64,000 nucleotides of DNA from Faecalibacterium sp. An122. GTDB taxonomy: Bacteria > Bacillota > Clostridia > Oscillospirales > Ruminococcaceae. The translations under genes and the position numbers were made by a program. The notes under the pieces are model-generated. The model saw nothing but the letters and a program-made list of their open reading frames with translations, ran no database searches and was not told the origin of the DNA. The stretch spans positions 247,147 to 311,146 of the forward strand of contig NZ_NFLL01000002.1 of assembly GCF_002160895.1 (NCBI RefSeq), read 5' to 3'. This document shows positions 17,002-25,675 of the stretch, in pieces (within the stretch, counting starts at the first letter, position 1; every line of letters starts with the position of its first letter).

Positions 17002-17817
17002 ATGTTTCGGCTGATGGAGCCGTTGGATTGGGCGGCTGTGAAAGAGCTTTGGGCTGCCCAGTGGGATGAGCCCGCCGACCAGGCCGAAAAGGCAGTCCGG
17101 CAGTTTGCCGGGGAAGAGAACACCTACCTGGCAGAGGAGAACGGTGTGCTGCAGGCGCTGGTCCTGGCAGTCCCGGTCACTTTGCAGGGGCGGCGGGGCT
17201 GCTACCTCTATGGCCTGTGCAGCCGGGATGACAACGACGCCGCCGGCCTGGTGGACTATGTGTTCAGCCAGAAAAGCCGGCAGGGCGCCGACTTTGTGGT
17301 GACGGTGCCCTCGGGCCCCCAGCGTTCGGCCTTTTATGCTGCCCGCGGTTTCAGCTGGGCCTTTGGCCTGCGCTGCCTCACCCGGGAGGTCCGCCGCAAT
17401 CTGTGGAGCCAGGCGGACTTTGACGCCGTCACGGCCAAAAAGCTCTGTGAGCTGCGTCGGCAGTACTGCCCCGACAGCGTGGAAGTGGACCCCGCCCGGA
17501 TGACGGTGGTGCTGGGAGAACTGTATGCCCGCGGCATCACCATCGTCTCCAATGACCACGGCTATGGCCTGTATTTCCGCAGGGAGGACACCCTCTTTTT
17601 TGTGGAGCTGATGGCCGACGATGACCGCGCCGCCGAAGTGCTGATGGAAGCCGCCCGCCAGAAGGAAGTGGTGGTGGAAAAAGCGGTGATTACCGTGGGC
17701 GCCGCCCAGCCCCTGTTTCTGGGGGAGGGCACACGGCAGGAATACGGCATGATCCGGTTTGCCTGCGCCCCCTTTGACGTGAGCGGCAGCTATATGCGGC
17801 TGATGATGGAAAAGTAA
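17002..17817 (+). CDS. GNAT-like N-acetyltransferase
   Basis: The 271-residue protein has an N-terminal GNAT-like half: 'LWAAQWDEP', a beta-rich 'ENGVLQALVLAVPVT', then 'CYLYGLCSRDD' and 'FYAARGFSWAFG', the last resembling the 'F(Y)...GF' motif B of GNAT enzymes. The acetyl-CoA loop is poorly conserved. The C-terminal half has no clear family. Similar two-part acetyltransferases are common in Oscillospiraceae and their substrates are unknown. A GGGGGT site precedes the ATG. A short GC hairpin (17820-17837) follows, without a strong T run. Confidence 0.65.
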   Translation: MFRLMEPLDWAAVKELWAAQWDEPADQAEKAVRQFAGEENTYLAEENGVLQALVLAVPVTLQGRRGCYLYGLCSRDDNDAAGLVDYVFSQKSRQGADFVVTVPSGPQRSAFYAARGFSWAFGLRCLTREVRRNLWSQADFDAVTAKKLCELRRQYCPDSVEVDPARMTVVLGELYARGITIVSNDHGYGLYFRREDTLFFVELMADDDRAAEVLMEAARQKEVVVEKAVITVGAAQPLFLGEGTRQEYGMIRFACAPFDVSGSYMRLMMEK

Positions 17818-17880
17818 GGCGGGCCCCTTCGGGCCCGGTTCCGGCCTGGCCGGACCTGCACAAGGAAGGAAAAACGTTGT

Positions 17881-19023
17881 ATGAAGGACGCGAAAACGAG
17901 CAAGCATTCTGCCCCGCACCCCAAAAAGCACACCCTGCGCCGGGTGATTCTGGCCCTGCTGCTGATTCTGGTGCTGGCGGCGGGAGCGGTGGCCCTGCTG
18001 TTCCGCCGGGAAATCACCGGCGGCGGAGCCTCCGGCCAGACCGTCACCGTCACGGTGGATCAGGGCAGCGGTGTGGCCGCCATTGCCCGCAACCTGAAGC
18101 AGGCCGGCGTCATCCGCTTTCCGCGGCTGTTCCGCTGGTATGTGGGCCGGCAGGGCGCTGCCTCCAAACTGCAGTACGGCACCTTTGAGCTGGAGCAGGG
18201 CGCGTCCTACGACGAACTCATTCAGGCCCTGTCGGTGTACGCGGCCGCCGAGTCCACCCGTCTGACCTTCCCCGAGGGTACCACCGCCATCGCCATCGCA
18301 CAGCAGATGGAAAAGGCGGGCCTGTGCACCGCGGAGGAATTTCTCACCGAGGCCAACGAGGGCGATTTCAGTGAATACCGCTTCTGGCAGTACGTCCCCA
18401 GCGATGAGGAGGCCCCCGGCCGGTTCATGAAGTGCGAGGGCTATTTGTTCCCCGACACCTATGAGTTCCTCAACGACGGCACCGTCCACGACTATGTGGC
18501 CACCTTCTACGCCCGGTTTGACCAGATGATCACCGACGAGATCTACGCCAGCCTGGAGGAACAGGGGATGACCCTGCATCAGCTCGTCACCCTGGCCTCC
18601 TTCGTCCAGGAGGAGGCCGGCAACGACCAGGACAGCAACGTGGCCCAGGTGTTCCGCAACCGCCTGGCGGAGGGCTCGCCCTATCCGCGGCTGGAGAGCA
18701 ACGTCTCCAGCTATATCCAGAGCGACGAGGACAACAACTACCTGTGGAACTGGGTGGCCCCCTGGTATGGGGGCTGGGACGCCATTCCCCAGGAGATCAT
18801 CGACGCCTACGACACCTACAGCCGCAGCGGACTGCCGGCGGGCCCGGTGTCCAACCCCGGCCTGGAAGCCATCCGGGCTGCCCTGAACCCCCAGCCGGAT
18901 GAGGAGGCCCAAGACGCCTATTTCTTTGTCACCGACCTGACCGGTCACTATTATTACGCCAAAACCCTGGCCGAACACCAGGCCAACGTCAAGACCGCGC
19001 GCCAAGTCAACGCCGGCCTGTGA
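17881..19023 (+). CDS. mltG: Endolytic transglycosylase MltG (YceG-like)
   Basis: The protein has 380 residues. A short basic cytoplasmic start is followed by one membrane segment (about 20-40), then a LysM-like portion (about 60-120) and the YceG catalytic domain. Family blocks 'FPEGTTAIAIAQQME' and 'CEGYLFPDTYEF' are present. The catalytic Glu lies in 'LASFVQEEAGN'. MltG cuts nascent glycan strands at the membrane and sets their length. The gene is followed after 28 bp by a U32 peptidase gene, a pairing often seen in Firmicutes. AAGGAAGG precedes the ATG. Confidence 0.93.
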   Translation: MKDAKTSKHSAPHPKKHTLRRVILALLLILVLAAGAVALLFRREITGGGASGQTVTVTVDQGSGVAAIARNLKQAGVIRFPRLFRWYVGRQGAASKLQYGTFELEQGASYDELIQALSVYAAAESTRLTFPEGTTAIAIAQQMEKAGLCTAEEFLTEANEGDFSEYRFWQYVPSDEEAPGRFMKCEGYLFPDTYEFLNDGTVHDYVATFYARFDQMITDEIYASLEEQGMTLHQLVTLASFVQEEAGNDQDSNVAQVFRNRLAEGSPYPRLESNVSSYIQSDEDNNYLWNWVAPWYGGWDAIPQEIIDAYDTYSRSGLPAGPVSNPGLEAIRAALNPQPDEEAQDAYFFVTDLTGHYYYAKTLAEHQANVKTARQVNAGL

Positions 19024-19051
19024 GATGGAACAATCAGAGAGGAACCGTTTT

Positions 19052-20281
19052 ATGCTTGAGATTCCTGAGCTGCTGGCCCCTGCGGGGGACCTAGAGCGGC
19101 TGCGTTATGCGGTCTGCTATGGAGCAGACGCCGTGTACTGTGCCCTGCCCGAATTCGGGATGCGGTCTGCACCCGCCAACTTTACCCCCGAGGAGCTGGC
19201 CGACGGCGTGATTTACGCCCACGCCCGGGGCCGCAAGGTCTATCTGACCCTGAACACCCTGCCCACCAATGAGGAGGCCGACCGCCTCCCCGACGCCATC
19301 CGCCAGGCGGCTGCCGCCGGCGTGGACGCCTTTATTGTGGCGGACCTGGGGGTTCTGGACGCCTGCAAGACCTACGCCCCCGACATCGACGTCCATATGT
19401 CCACCCAGACCGGCATCACCAACTATGCCTCGGCCATTGCCTGTCACAAGATGGGAGCCAAGCGGGTGGTGCTGGCCCGGGAGCTGAGCCTCACCGACAT
19501 CGCCGTCATCCGGGACAAGACCCCGCCCGAGCTGGAGCTGGAAGCCTTTGTCCACGGCGCCATGTGCATGAGCGTGTCGGGCCGGTGCCTGCTGTCCAAT
19601 TACCTCACCGGCCGGGACGCCAACCGGGGCCAGTGCGCCCAGCCCTGCCGCTGGAAATACTACCTCACCGAAGAAACCCGCCCCGGCCAGCTCTACGAAA
19701 TCGGGGAAGGGGAGGGCGGCAGCTATATCCTGAACGCCAACGACCTGTGCACCGCCCCCTTCCTGGATCTGATCTGCAAGGCCGGCGTGGACAGCCTCAA
19801 GATTGAGGGCCGGGCCAAGACCTTCTACTATGTGGCCAGCGTGACGGCGGCCTACCGGCGGGCGCTGGACCAGTATCTGGCCGACCCCTTCGCCGAGGAC
19901 TTCGACCTGGCCCCGGAGGTGTTCACCGAGCTGACCCGCACCAGTCACCGGCCCTATTCTCCCGGCTTCTACTTTGGCGCCGACAAGGCCCATCAGAATA
20001 CGTCCAGCGCCGCCTACATCCGGGAATGGGAGTTTGTGGGCACGGTGGACGGCTGGGAAAACGGCGTCGCCTCCTGCCAGCAGCGGGGCAAGTGGTCTCT
20101 GGGTGACACCATCGAGGCCCTGACGCCCGACGGTTCCAGCATCCCCCTGACCCCCGCCTGGATTCGCAACGAGGCAGGGGAGGAGGTCGCCTCCACCCCC
20201 CACGCCATGGAAAAGTACACCATCCCCACCCCCGAGCTGCCTCCCATGAGCCTGCTGCGCCGGCGCACCGCCGAGGGTTAA
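19052..20281 (+). CDS. Peptidase U32 family protein
   Basis: The 409-residue protein begins with the canonical 'PELLAPAGDLERLRYAVCYGADAVY', of which ELLAPAGDLERL is the diagnostic part. It carries the PROSITE-type U32 signature as 'EAFVHGAMCMSVSGRCLLS'. Four Cys residues around 'CMSVSGRC' and 'GQCAQPC' may bind an Fe-S cluster, as in the RlhA/TrhP/YhbU relatives. Those relatives hydroxylate RNA or act in ubiquinone synthesis; a protease role is historical. The ATG at 19052 is preferred over 19025 because AGAGGA is 9 nt upstream. Confidence 0.93.
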   Translation: MLEIPELLAPAGDLERLRYAVCYGADAVYCALPEFGMRSAPANFTPEELADGVIYAHARGRKVYLTLNTLPTNEEADRLPDAIRQAAAAGVDAFIVADLGVLDACKTYAPDIDVHMSTQTGITNYASAIACHKMGAKRVVLARELSLTDIAVIRDKTPPELELEAFVHGAMCMSVSGRCLLSNYLTGRDANRGQCAQPCRWKYYLTEETRPGQLYEIGEGEGGSYILNANDLCTAPFLDLICKAGVDSLKIEGRAKTFYYVASVTAAYRRALDQYLADPFAEDFDLAPEVFTELTRTSHRPYSPGFYFGADKAHQNTSSAAYIREWEFVGTVDGWENGVASCQQRGKWSLGDTIEALTPDGSSIPLTPAWIRNEAGEEVASTPHAMEKYTIPTPELPPMSLLRRRTAEG

Positions 20282-20294
20282 TGGTTTCAATACA

Positions 20295-20350
20295 TGAAAA
20301 AACAAGCTGCCCCGCTCTCCCGGAACCAGTCCGGAAGGGCGGGGCAGCTC
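20295..20350 (-). terminator. Terminator of cutC
   Basis: On the minus strand the arms AGCTGCCCCGC/GCGGGGCAGCT, with an inner CCGGA/TCCGG, are followed by GTTTTTTC. No T run exists in the plus direction, so this terminator belongs to the minus genes. Confidence 0.85.
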
Positions 20351-20378
20351 GCTGTATAAGGAGAAAGAAAATGACGTT

Positions 20379-21143
20379 TTAGAGGCTGTCCAGAGCCTGA
20401 CGGGCGCGGCGGACCGCTTCAGGGTCGGTCTGCCACAGCTCGAATTCCTCAAAGCCCGGCAGGCCCATGGGCACGCCTGGCCGCCGGAAGATCATCCGGC
20501 TGGGAATGGTCTTTTTGCCCGACAGATGGTAGGACAGGATGCCGGTTTCCCGGGCCAGCAGGGGAATGTTGTCGGCGTGGACGCCCGACCCGGCCAGAAT
20601 CTCAATCCGTCCGGCAGCCTGCTGCTGCATCCGGGCCAGAAGCGCCCGGCCGGTATAGGCATCGGCGGCCTGGCCGCTGGTGAGGATGGTGTCCAGGCCC
20701 AGGGCGCAGGCTGCTTCCAGGCAGGCCGAAGCGTCCTGACAGACGTCAAAGGCCCGGTGCAGGGCCAGAGCCACCGGCCGGCCCTCGGCGGCCCGGCGGG
20801 CGGCGGCACAGATCCGCTCCATGGCGGGGACATTCAGCGCGCCCTCGGGGGTCAGCACCCCGGTGACGATGCCGTCCGCCCCGGCCTGAACCAGATCGGC
20901 GGCCAGCTCTTCCATCTGGGTCAGCTCCCAGTCGTCGTAGCAGAAATCCCCGGCCCGGGGCCGCAGCAGGGCCCGCACCGGCAGGCCGGTCTCGGCCTTG
21001 ACCTGGCGCACCAAGGCCAGACTGGGGGTGGTGCCGCCGATGGACAGGTCGGCGCAGAGTTCCAGGCGATCGGCTCCGCCCTCCCGGGCGGCCAGGGCGC
21101 TGGCGGTGCTGTCCACACAGATTTCCAGAACTTTACGGGACAT
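20379..21143 (-). CDS. cutC: CutC family protein (TIM barrel)
   Basis: The 254-residue protein matches CutC throughout: 'EICVDSTASALAAREGGADRLELC' contains the diagnostic GGADRLELC; also 'LLRPRAGDFCYDD', 'ALHRAFD', 'ILTSGQAADA' and 'AGSGVHADN'. CutC was linked to copper homeostasis in E. coli, but the biochemical role remains disputed. The gene lies 85 bp downstream of galT on the same strand and may belong to the galKT transcript. A GGAGGA site precedes the start. Confidence 0.92.
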   Translation of the reverse strand: MSRKVLEICVDSTASALAAREGGADRLELCADLSIGGTTPSLALVRQVKAETGLPVRALLRPRAGDFCYDDWELTQMEELAADLVQAGADGIVTGVLTPEGALNVPAMERICAAARRAAEGRPVALALHRAFDVCQDASACLEAACALGLDTILTSGQAADAYTGRALLARMQQQAAGRIEILAGSGVHADNIPLLARETGILSYHLSGKKTIPSRMIFRRPGVPMGLPGFEEFELWQTDPEAVRRARQALDSL

Positions 21144-21228
21144 ATGGGTCCTCCTTGGGATAGGATAGGCGCCCGCCGGCCCGAATATGCAGCCGGCGGG
21201 GCCAAATCTTGTTCAGGGGGCAGAAAAC

Positions 21229-22728
21229 TCAGCGGACGCTCTCCAGGAAGCGCACGAAGCCGGCCTGGCCAGCCTCATCCCGCTTGTAGACACCGGCGTC
21301 GGCCAGAACCTCGGCGAACACATGGCCGATCTCCTCCTCCACGATGGCGTGGACGTTGTCGGCGTTCAGGTCGGGGTGCTTGACCAGCAGTTCACCGGCC
21401 CACTCGGCGTGCTTCTGGATGGCTTCGCCGTACTGGTCCACCGGGGTCCGGTTGACCAGAGCGGTCTCCAGCTCGGCGATTTCACCCTTCAGACGGCTGG
21501 GCAGAACGGCCAGGCCCATGACCTCGATCAGGCCGATGTTTTCCTTCTTGATGTGGTGGAGCTTGGCGTGGGGATGGAACACACCCAGAGGATGCTCGGG
21601 GGTGGTGATGTTGTTGCGCAGCACCAGATCCAGCTGGAACTTGCCGTCCCGCATCCGGGCGATGGGGGTGATGGTGTTGTGGGGCTCGCCGTCGGTCTCG
21701 GCAAAGACAAAGCAGCTCTCGTCCGAGTAGCCGCGCCATGCAGCCAGAATCTTGTCGGCCAGATCCACCAGCTTCTCGTCGTCGGCGCCGGTCAGACGGA
21801 TGCAGCTCATGGGCCAGCGGACAATGCCTGCCTCCACGTCCTCATAGCCGGGGAAGGTCCAGGTCTTTTCGATGGGAGCTTTGGCCATGGCGAACTCATA
21901 GCAGCCGCCCTGGAAGTGGTCGTGACTCAGGATGCTGCCGCCCACGATGGGCAGGTCGGCGTTGCTGCCCACGAAGTAATGGGGGAACTGGGCCACAAAG
22001 TCCAGCAGCTTGCGGAAGGTGGCCCGCTCGATCTTCATGGGGGTGTGCTCGCTGTTGAAGACGATGCAGTGCTCGTTGTAGTAGACGTAGGGGCTGTACT
22101 GCAGGTTCCAGTCGCTGTCGTTGATGGTGATGGGGATGATGCGGTGATTTTCACGGGCGGGATGGTTCATCCGGCCGGCATAACCCTCGTTTTCGCGGCA
22201 GAGCTGGCACTTGGGGTAGGCGCTCTGGGGGGCCAGCTTGGCGGCGGCGATGGCCTTGGGGTCCTTTTCGGGCTTGGACAGGTTGATGGTGATGTCCAGG
22301 TCGCCGTAGGGGGTCTTGGTGACCCACTTCATGTCCTTCTTGATGCGGTAGCGGCGGATGTAGTCGGTGTCCTGGCTGAAGGCGTAGAACCAGTCAGTGG
22401 CAGCCTTGGGGCTTTCTTCCTCGTACTTCTCCCAGAAGTTGGCCCGGACAATGCTGGGCCGCGGGGTCAGAACGCCCATCAGCTTGGTGTCGAACAGGTC
22501 CCGTGCCACCGAGTTGTCCTCGCAGATGCCGCGGGCCACCGCGTCGTCCACCAGGGCGGTGAGGATGGACTCCAGATCGATGTAGTAGCAGTCGCCCTCG
22601 GGCTCCTCAAAGTTGTCCAGCTGCATGGTCATCAGGAGCTGGTTGCGGATGTAGATTTCGTCGTCGGGCAGGATCAGCCCGGTGTCCAGCCCGTAATTGA
22701 CGAGCTGCTGAATTGCATTGTAAATCAC
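21229..22728 (-). CDS. galT: UDP-glucose-hexose-1-phosphate uridylyltransferase (class II GalT)
   Basis: The 499-residue protein is of the long Firmicutes GalT type, not the 350-residue HIT-type enterobacterial enzyme. Its N-terminus 'IYNAIQQLVNYGLDTGLI' and blocks such as 'GYAGRMNHPARENHR' and 'GGSILSHDHFQGG' are characteristic. The reaction transfers UMP between UDP-glucose and galactose-1-phosphate in the Leloir pathway. It overlaps galK by 4 bp (ATGA), which indicates translational coupling. No galE is present in the window. Confidence 0.95.
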   Translation of the reverse strand: MIYNAIQQLVNYGLDTGLILPDDEIYIRNQLLMTMQLDNFEEPEGDCYYIDLESILTALVDDAVARGICEDNSVARDLFDTKLMGVLTPRPSIVRANFWEKYEEESPKAATDWFYAFSQDTDYIRRYRIKKDMKWVTKTPYGDLDITINLSKPEKDPKAIAAAKLAPQSAYPKCQLCRENEGYAGRMNHPARENHRIIPITINDSDWNLQYSPYVYYNEHCIVFNSEHTPMKIERATFRKLLDFVAQFPHYFVGSNADLPIVGGSILSHDHFQGGCYEFAMAKAPIEKTWTFPGYEDVEAGIVRWPMSCIRLTGADDEKLVDLADKILAAWRGYSDESCFVFAETDGEPHNTITPIARMRDGKFQLDLVLRNNITTPEHPLGVFHPHAKLHHIKKENIGLIEVMGLAVLPSRLKGEIAELETALVNRTPVDQYGEAIQKHAEWAGELLVKHPDLNADNVHAIVEEEIGHVFAEVLADAGVYKRDEAGQAGFVRFLESVR

Positions 22729-24008
22729 AGTACAGCGCCTCCTTCAGGACGGATGGAAAGAACGTGGCAGCGGCCCTGGCCGATGATGGCCTCGATGCCG
22801 GCTTTGAAGGTGTCCAGTTTGTCCAGGGGGACAAAGGCCTGGACGGTGCCTGCGAATCCGCCGCCGTGGACACGGACGGCGCCCTCGCCGGCCAGCAGAT
22901 GCTTGGCGGCGGCGATGGTGACGGCCACCTCCTGGTGGGCGGTGTAGCCTGCGGGGATGACGTTCTGCAGGTACTCCCAGCTGCTGCGGCCCGACTCGTT
23001 CACCAGGCTCAGGAAGGTCTCAAAGTCACCGGACCGGAGGGCGGCCACCTGACGGGCCACGCGGTCGTTGTCGGCGTAGATGTGGAAGGCACGCAGGACG
23101 GCGCGGTCGCCGCAGGCAGCGCGGCAGGCGGGAATGTTGGCCAGGAAGGTCTCAAAGGGGACGTCCCGCAGCACTTCGCCGCCGCAGACCTTGGCCACGC
23201 CGCGGCAGTCGGCGGGGATGGCGGCGTACTCGTCGGTCAGGTCGGCGTGGTCGGCGCCCGAATCCAGGATGCACAGAGCCAGGCCGGCCTTGGAGAAGTC
23301 CACGTCCACCGGCTCCACCACCGGGTTGGCGGGATCGGCAAAGTCGATGGTGATGATGTTGCCCACGCTGGAAGCCATCTGGTCCATCAGGCCGCAGGGC
23401 TTGCCGAAGTAGACGTTCTCAGCCCACTGGCCGATCTGGGCGATGGCGATGGGGGAGACCTTCTCCTCCATGAACAGCTCGTTCAGGATGGTGCCGATCA
23501 GCACCTCAAAGGCGGCACTGGAGGAAACGCCGCTGCCCTTGGGCACGTTGGAGGTGACATACACGTCCAGGCCCGACAGCTTGGCGCCCCGCTGGGCAAA
23601 GGCAGCGCACTCGCCCCGCAGGATGGCGGCGCTGGTGTTCTCCTCTTCCTTGCGGGCTTCCAGGTCGTTCAGGGCGATGGTGCACAGGGGATAGCCCTCG
23701 CTCTGGACCCGCAGTTCGCCCCGGTCGTTGGGGCCGGCGGCGGCGATCATGTCGATGTTGACGCTGCCCGCCAGCACACGGCCGTGCTGGTGGTCGGTGT
23801 GGTTGCCGCCGATCTCGGTGCGGCCCGGCGCACTGAACAGCGCTGCGGCGCTGTGGGGACCAAACGCTGCCTCCAGACCGTCCAGGGCGGCGGCATAGCG
23901 GGCAGCCTGGGGCGCGGTCTCACTGGGCGCGCAGCAGTAGAGGGAGGCCAGCCGGGCGGCGTGGACACCGTCCGCCAGCTCCTGCTTCCAAATACGGACA
24001 TCCTTCAT
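22725..24008 (-). CDS. galK: Galactokinase
   Basis: This 427-residue GHMP kinase has the galactokinase signature 'GRTEIGGNHTDHQHG', the ATP loop 'VPKGSGVSSSAAFEV' and the C-terminal 'VRVHGGGFAGTVQAFV'. It phosphorylates galactose at C1. The ATG at 24008 is preceded by AAGGAGG; the frame extends upstream but without homology. It is the first gene of galK-galT(-cutC). The AT-rich stretch 24060-24120 should hold its promoter, but no convincing hexamer pair was found. Confidence 0.95.
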   Translation of the reverse strand: MKDVRIWKQELADGVHAARLASLYCCAPSETAPQAARYAAALDGLEAAFGPHSAAALFSAPGRTEIGGNHTDHQHGRVLAGSVNIDMIAAAGPNDRGELRVQSEGYPLCTIALNDLEARKEEENTSAAILRGECAAFAQRGAKLSGLDVYVTSNVPKGSGVSSSAAFEVLIGTILNELFMEEKVSPIAIAQIGQWAENVYFGKPCGLMDQMASSVGNIITIDFADPANPVVEPVDVDFSKAGLALCILDSGADHADLTDEYAAIPADCRGVAKVCGGEVLRDVPFETFLANIPACRAACGDRAVLRAFHIYADNDRVARQVAALRSGDFETFLSLVNESGRSSWEYLQNVIPAGYTAHQEVAVTIAAAKHLLAGEGAVRVHGGGFAGTVQAFVPLDKLDTFKAGIEAIIGQGRCHVLSIRPEGGAVL

Positions 24009-24309
24009 TCTCGTTTCCTCCTTATACAGTGCAGGGGGCCTGTTGTCCGCGGCCCCGGCGGTTTTCGTACAATTTAATAATAAAGAATTTAGACACAAAA
24101 TAACATGTATTATTGTTGCGTTTTGATGAAAAGTTGCAGAAAAACCATGTCCTGGCATTCGAGAAGGTTTTCACAAAAAAATCCGGACCTCAAAAAAGCT
24201 TTTAGCGCCTTCGTCAAATGCGGCCGGCGACAGGACGGCCCAGTGTTGGATACAGCCCTGCGGCCGGGACCGGACGGTGATATATTTTATATGGAGAAAA
24301 GCGGCGGAA
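24009..24309. other. Intergenic region upstream of galK
   Basis: About 300 bases lie between galK and the terminator at 24310. The part next to galK (24060-24120) is strikingly AT-rich and probably carries the galK promoter. Frames crossing this stretch on both strands have no ribosome site or family resemblance and look like chance frames. Confidence 0.5.
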
Positions 24310-24347
24310 CAAAAAATCCGCCGCAGCGCACAGAGCGCCGCGGCGGA
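24310..24347 (-). terminator. Terminator of the double-glycine peptide operon
   Basis: On the minus strand the stem TCCGCCGC/GCGGCGGA, with inner GGCGC/GCGCT pairing, is followed by TTTTTTG. It lies about 165 nt past the stop codon at 24514. Confidence 0.85.
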
Positions 24348-24513
24348 GCAAACCGTTTTAAGGATTGGGAAAAGAATCGGCTTCGCTCCGGGCCGCACGA
24401 AGGTCCTGGAGCGCAAAGGAAAATACAGCACAAAGGCATACACAACCAAGGGCAGCGAAAAAACTCACTGTCCAGAGAAGGAATGCTTGTCCAAGCGCAA
24501 AAACGAATAGGCG

Positions 24514-24774
24514 TTACAGCTGCTCGAAGAGATCGAACATACCGCCGACCAGTTCCTGGCTCAGATTGAAGACAGCGCGCACTGCGGTGAACAGCAGGGC
24601 GGGCACAAAGGTAAAGGAGATCGCAAAGACCGAGGATCCACGGTAAAAGTCGGTCAGATGCAGGCTGTCAAGGAAGTCGACAAGTGCATCTCGAACCGGG
24701 CCGCCGCCTTGGATCGTACGCTGCTCGGACGGAGTGATCTCTGCATAGTGTGCGGGCATGCGAAGATTCTGCAT
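24514..24774 (-). CDS. Bacteriocin-like small protein with double-glycine leader
   Basis: The protein has 86 residues. The N-terminus (1-24) reads MQNLRMPAHYAEITPSEQRT then IQGGG. Met-Pro-Ala-x-Tyr-Ala, acidic residues and a terminal Gly-Gly make it resemble class II bacteriocin leaders of Firmicutes. The remaining 60 residues are amphipathic and hydrophobic (FAISFTFVPALLFTAVRAVF). No peptidase-ABC exporter or immunity gene is nearby. AAAGGAG lies 7 nt before the ATG, which decides this start over a longer frame. It is the second of two such genes, 71 bp after the first. Function as a bacteriocin is inferred from the leader only. Confidence 0.7.
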   Translation of the reverse strand: MQNLRMPAHYAEITPSEQRTIQGGGPVRDALVDFLDSLHLTDFYRGSSVFAISFTFVPALLFTAVRAVFNLSQELVGGMFDLFEQL

Positions 24775-24845
24775 AGGAAAGCTCCTTTCTGTTGGAATGG
24801 GGTGGCAGGCACCGCCTGCCATGGGTTAAAGGTTAGAGGCAGTTA

Positions 24846-25292
24846 TTACGCTGCGGCGGGCAGAGCACCCTGACTCTCAGCGGTGGCAGGAGTAAAGAAC
24901 GCATCCTGGAAGGCCTTGATGAGGGGATCGATCAGAGCAGTGTAATAATAGGATGCCATGCTCAGACCATAGATACCGCCCAGCAGGCTGGCCACGCCCA
25001 GAAAAGCCCACTGAGAGCCATTCAGGGAGGAGAAGAAGTCCTTCATGAGCTTGTTGCCGGTGGTGGTCGTGGTGCCGACGAAGGCATTGGCCACCATCGA
25101 GACACCGGCGGTAAAGAACGAGCCGCCGATGAACATCAGGCCGTTGACCAGCACATTGACGCCGAACTGAATCAGCTGTTCCTGGGTGATGTTAAAGAGT
25201 GCACCACCGTCCAGATAGACCATCTCTTCCTGCGGGACAAGCGCATAGTGGGCGGGCATGGCGATCACACCCGATGAAGTTGTATATTCCAT
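24846..25292 (-). CDS. Bacteriocin-like membrane peptide with double-glycine leader
   Basis: The protein has 148 residues. Its leader (about 1-30) contains MPAHYALVPQEEMVYLDGG, sharing MPAHYA and the Gly-Gly end with the neighbour at 24514. The mature part has two or three hydrophobic segments (about 44-72, 92-117) with a TTTTTG linker, and an Ala-rich end. This fits a large hydrophobic secreted or membrane-active peptide. AAAGGAG lies 8 nt before the ATG at 25292; a TTG further upstream is not needed. The promoter at 25352-25380 has a consensus TATAAT, so expression may be strong. Confidence 0.72.
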   Translation of the reverse strand: MEYTTSSGVIAMPAHYALVPQEEMVYLDGGALFNITQEQLIQFGVNVLVNGLMFIGGSFFTAGVSMVANAFVGTTTTTGNKLMKDFFSSLNGSQWAFLGVASLLGGIYGLSMASYYYTALIDPLIKAFQDAFFTPATAESQGALPAAA

Positions 25293-25351
25293 AAGTAGGG
25301 CTCCTTTCAAGGTTGGCCCCCGCAGCGGTTCGCGGGAACTGAGTTACCTGA

Positions 25352-25380
25352 ATTATAGCATATTCATCAAAAAACAACAA
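25352..25380 (-). promoter_or_regulatory. Promoter of the double-glycine peptide operon
   Basis: On the minus strand TTGTTG (25375-25380) and TATAAT (25352-25357) are 17 bases apart. A GC hairpin (CCCGCGAACCGCTGCGGGG) lies at the start of the leader. The rest of the gap up to 25588 is AT-rich and shows no gene. Confidence 0.75.
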
Positions 25381-25588
25381 GGCATCGCAGAGCTTGGTTT
25401 GGACAGGCTTTGTGAGGTTGTTGTGAAAAACACAAGCCAAAAACAACGTTCCTGCGAACATCGACTGCGAAATGTGCCCAAAACAACCCGCGAAAAAATG
25501 TTCCTTTGCAATCTTTTTGCACAAAAAGAAAAGAGCCAGCCCGGACGCGCTTTTTGGCGGTCGAGACCAATTTTTGCCTTTGCAGACG

Positions 25589-25630
25589 GAAACCGCCGCA
25601 CAGCTCCCGGAGGAACCATGCGGCGGTTTC
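25589..25630 (-). terminator. Probable terminator of the malQ operon
   Basis: Perfect 12-bp stem GAAACCGCCGCA/TGCGGCGGTTTC, 46 bp past the malQ stop. The T run after it is short, so termination strength is uncertain. Confidence 0.55.
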
Positions 25631-25675
25631 ACATGCGCAAAATAAGGAGAAAGAAATAGAAGAAATCAGGGGAGG

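Noticed and set aside
24171..24449. A 92-codon minus-strand frame after the double-glycine peptides
   Set aside because: An intrinsic terminator (24310-24347) lies inside it and there is no ribosome site.
25353..25619. Minus-strand frame of 88 codons between malQ and the peptide genes
   Set aside because: It runs through the promoter at 25352-25380 and a terminator stem and has no recognised domain.
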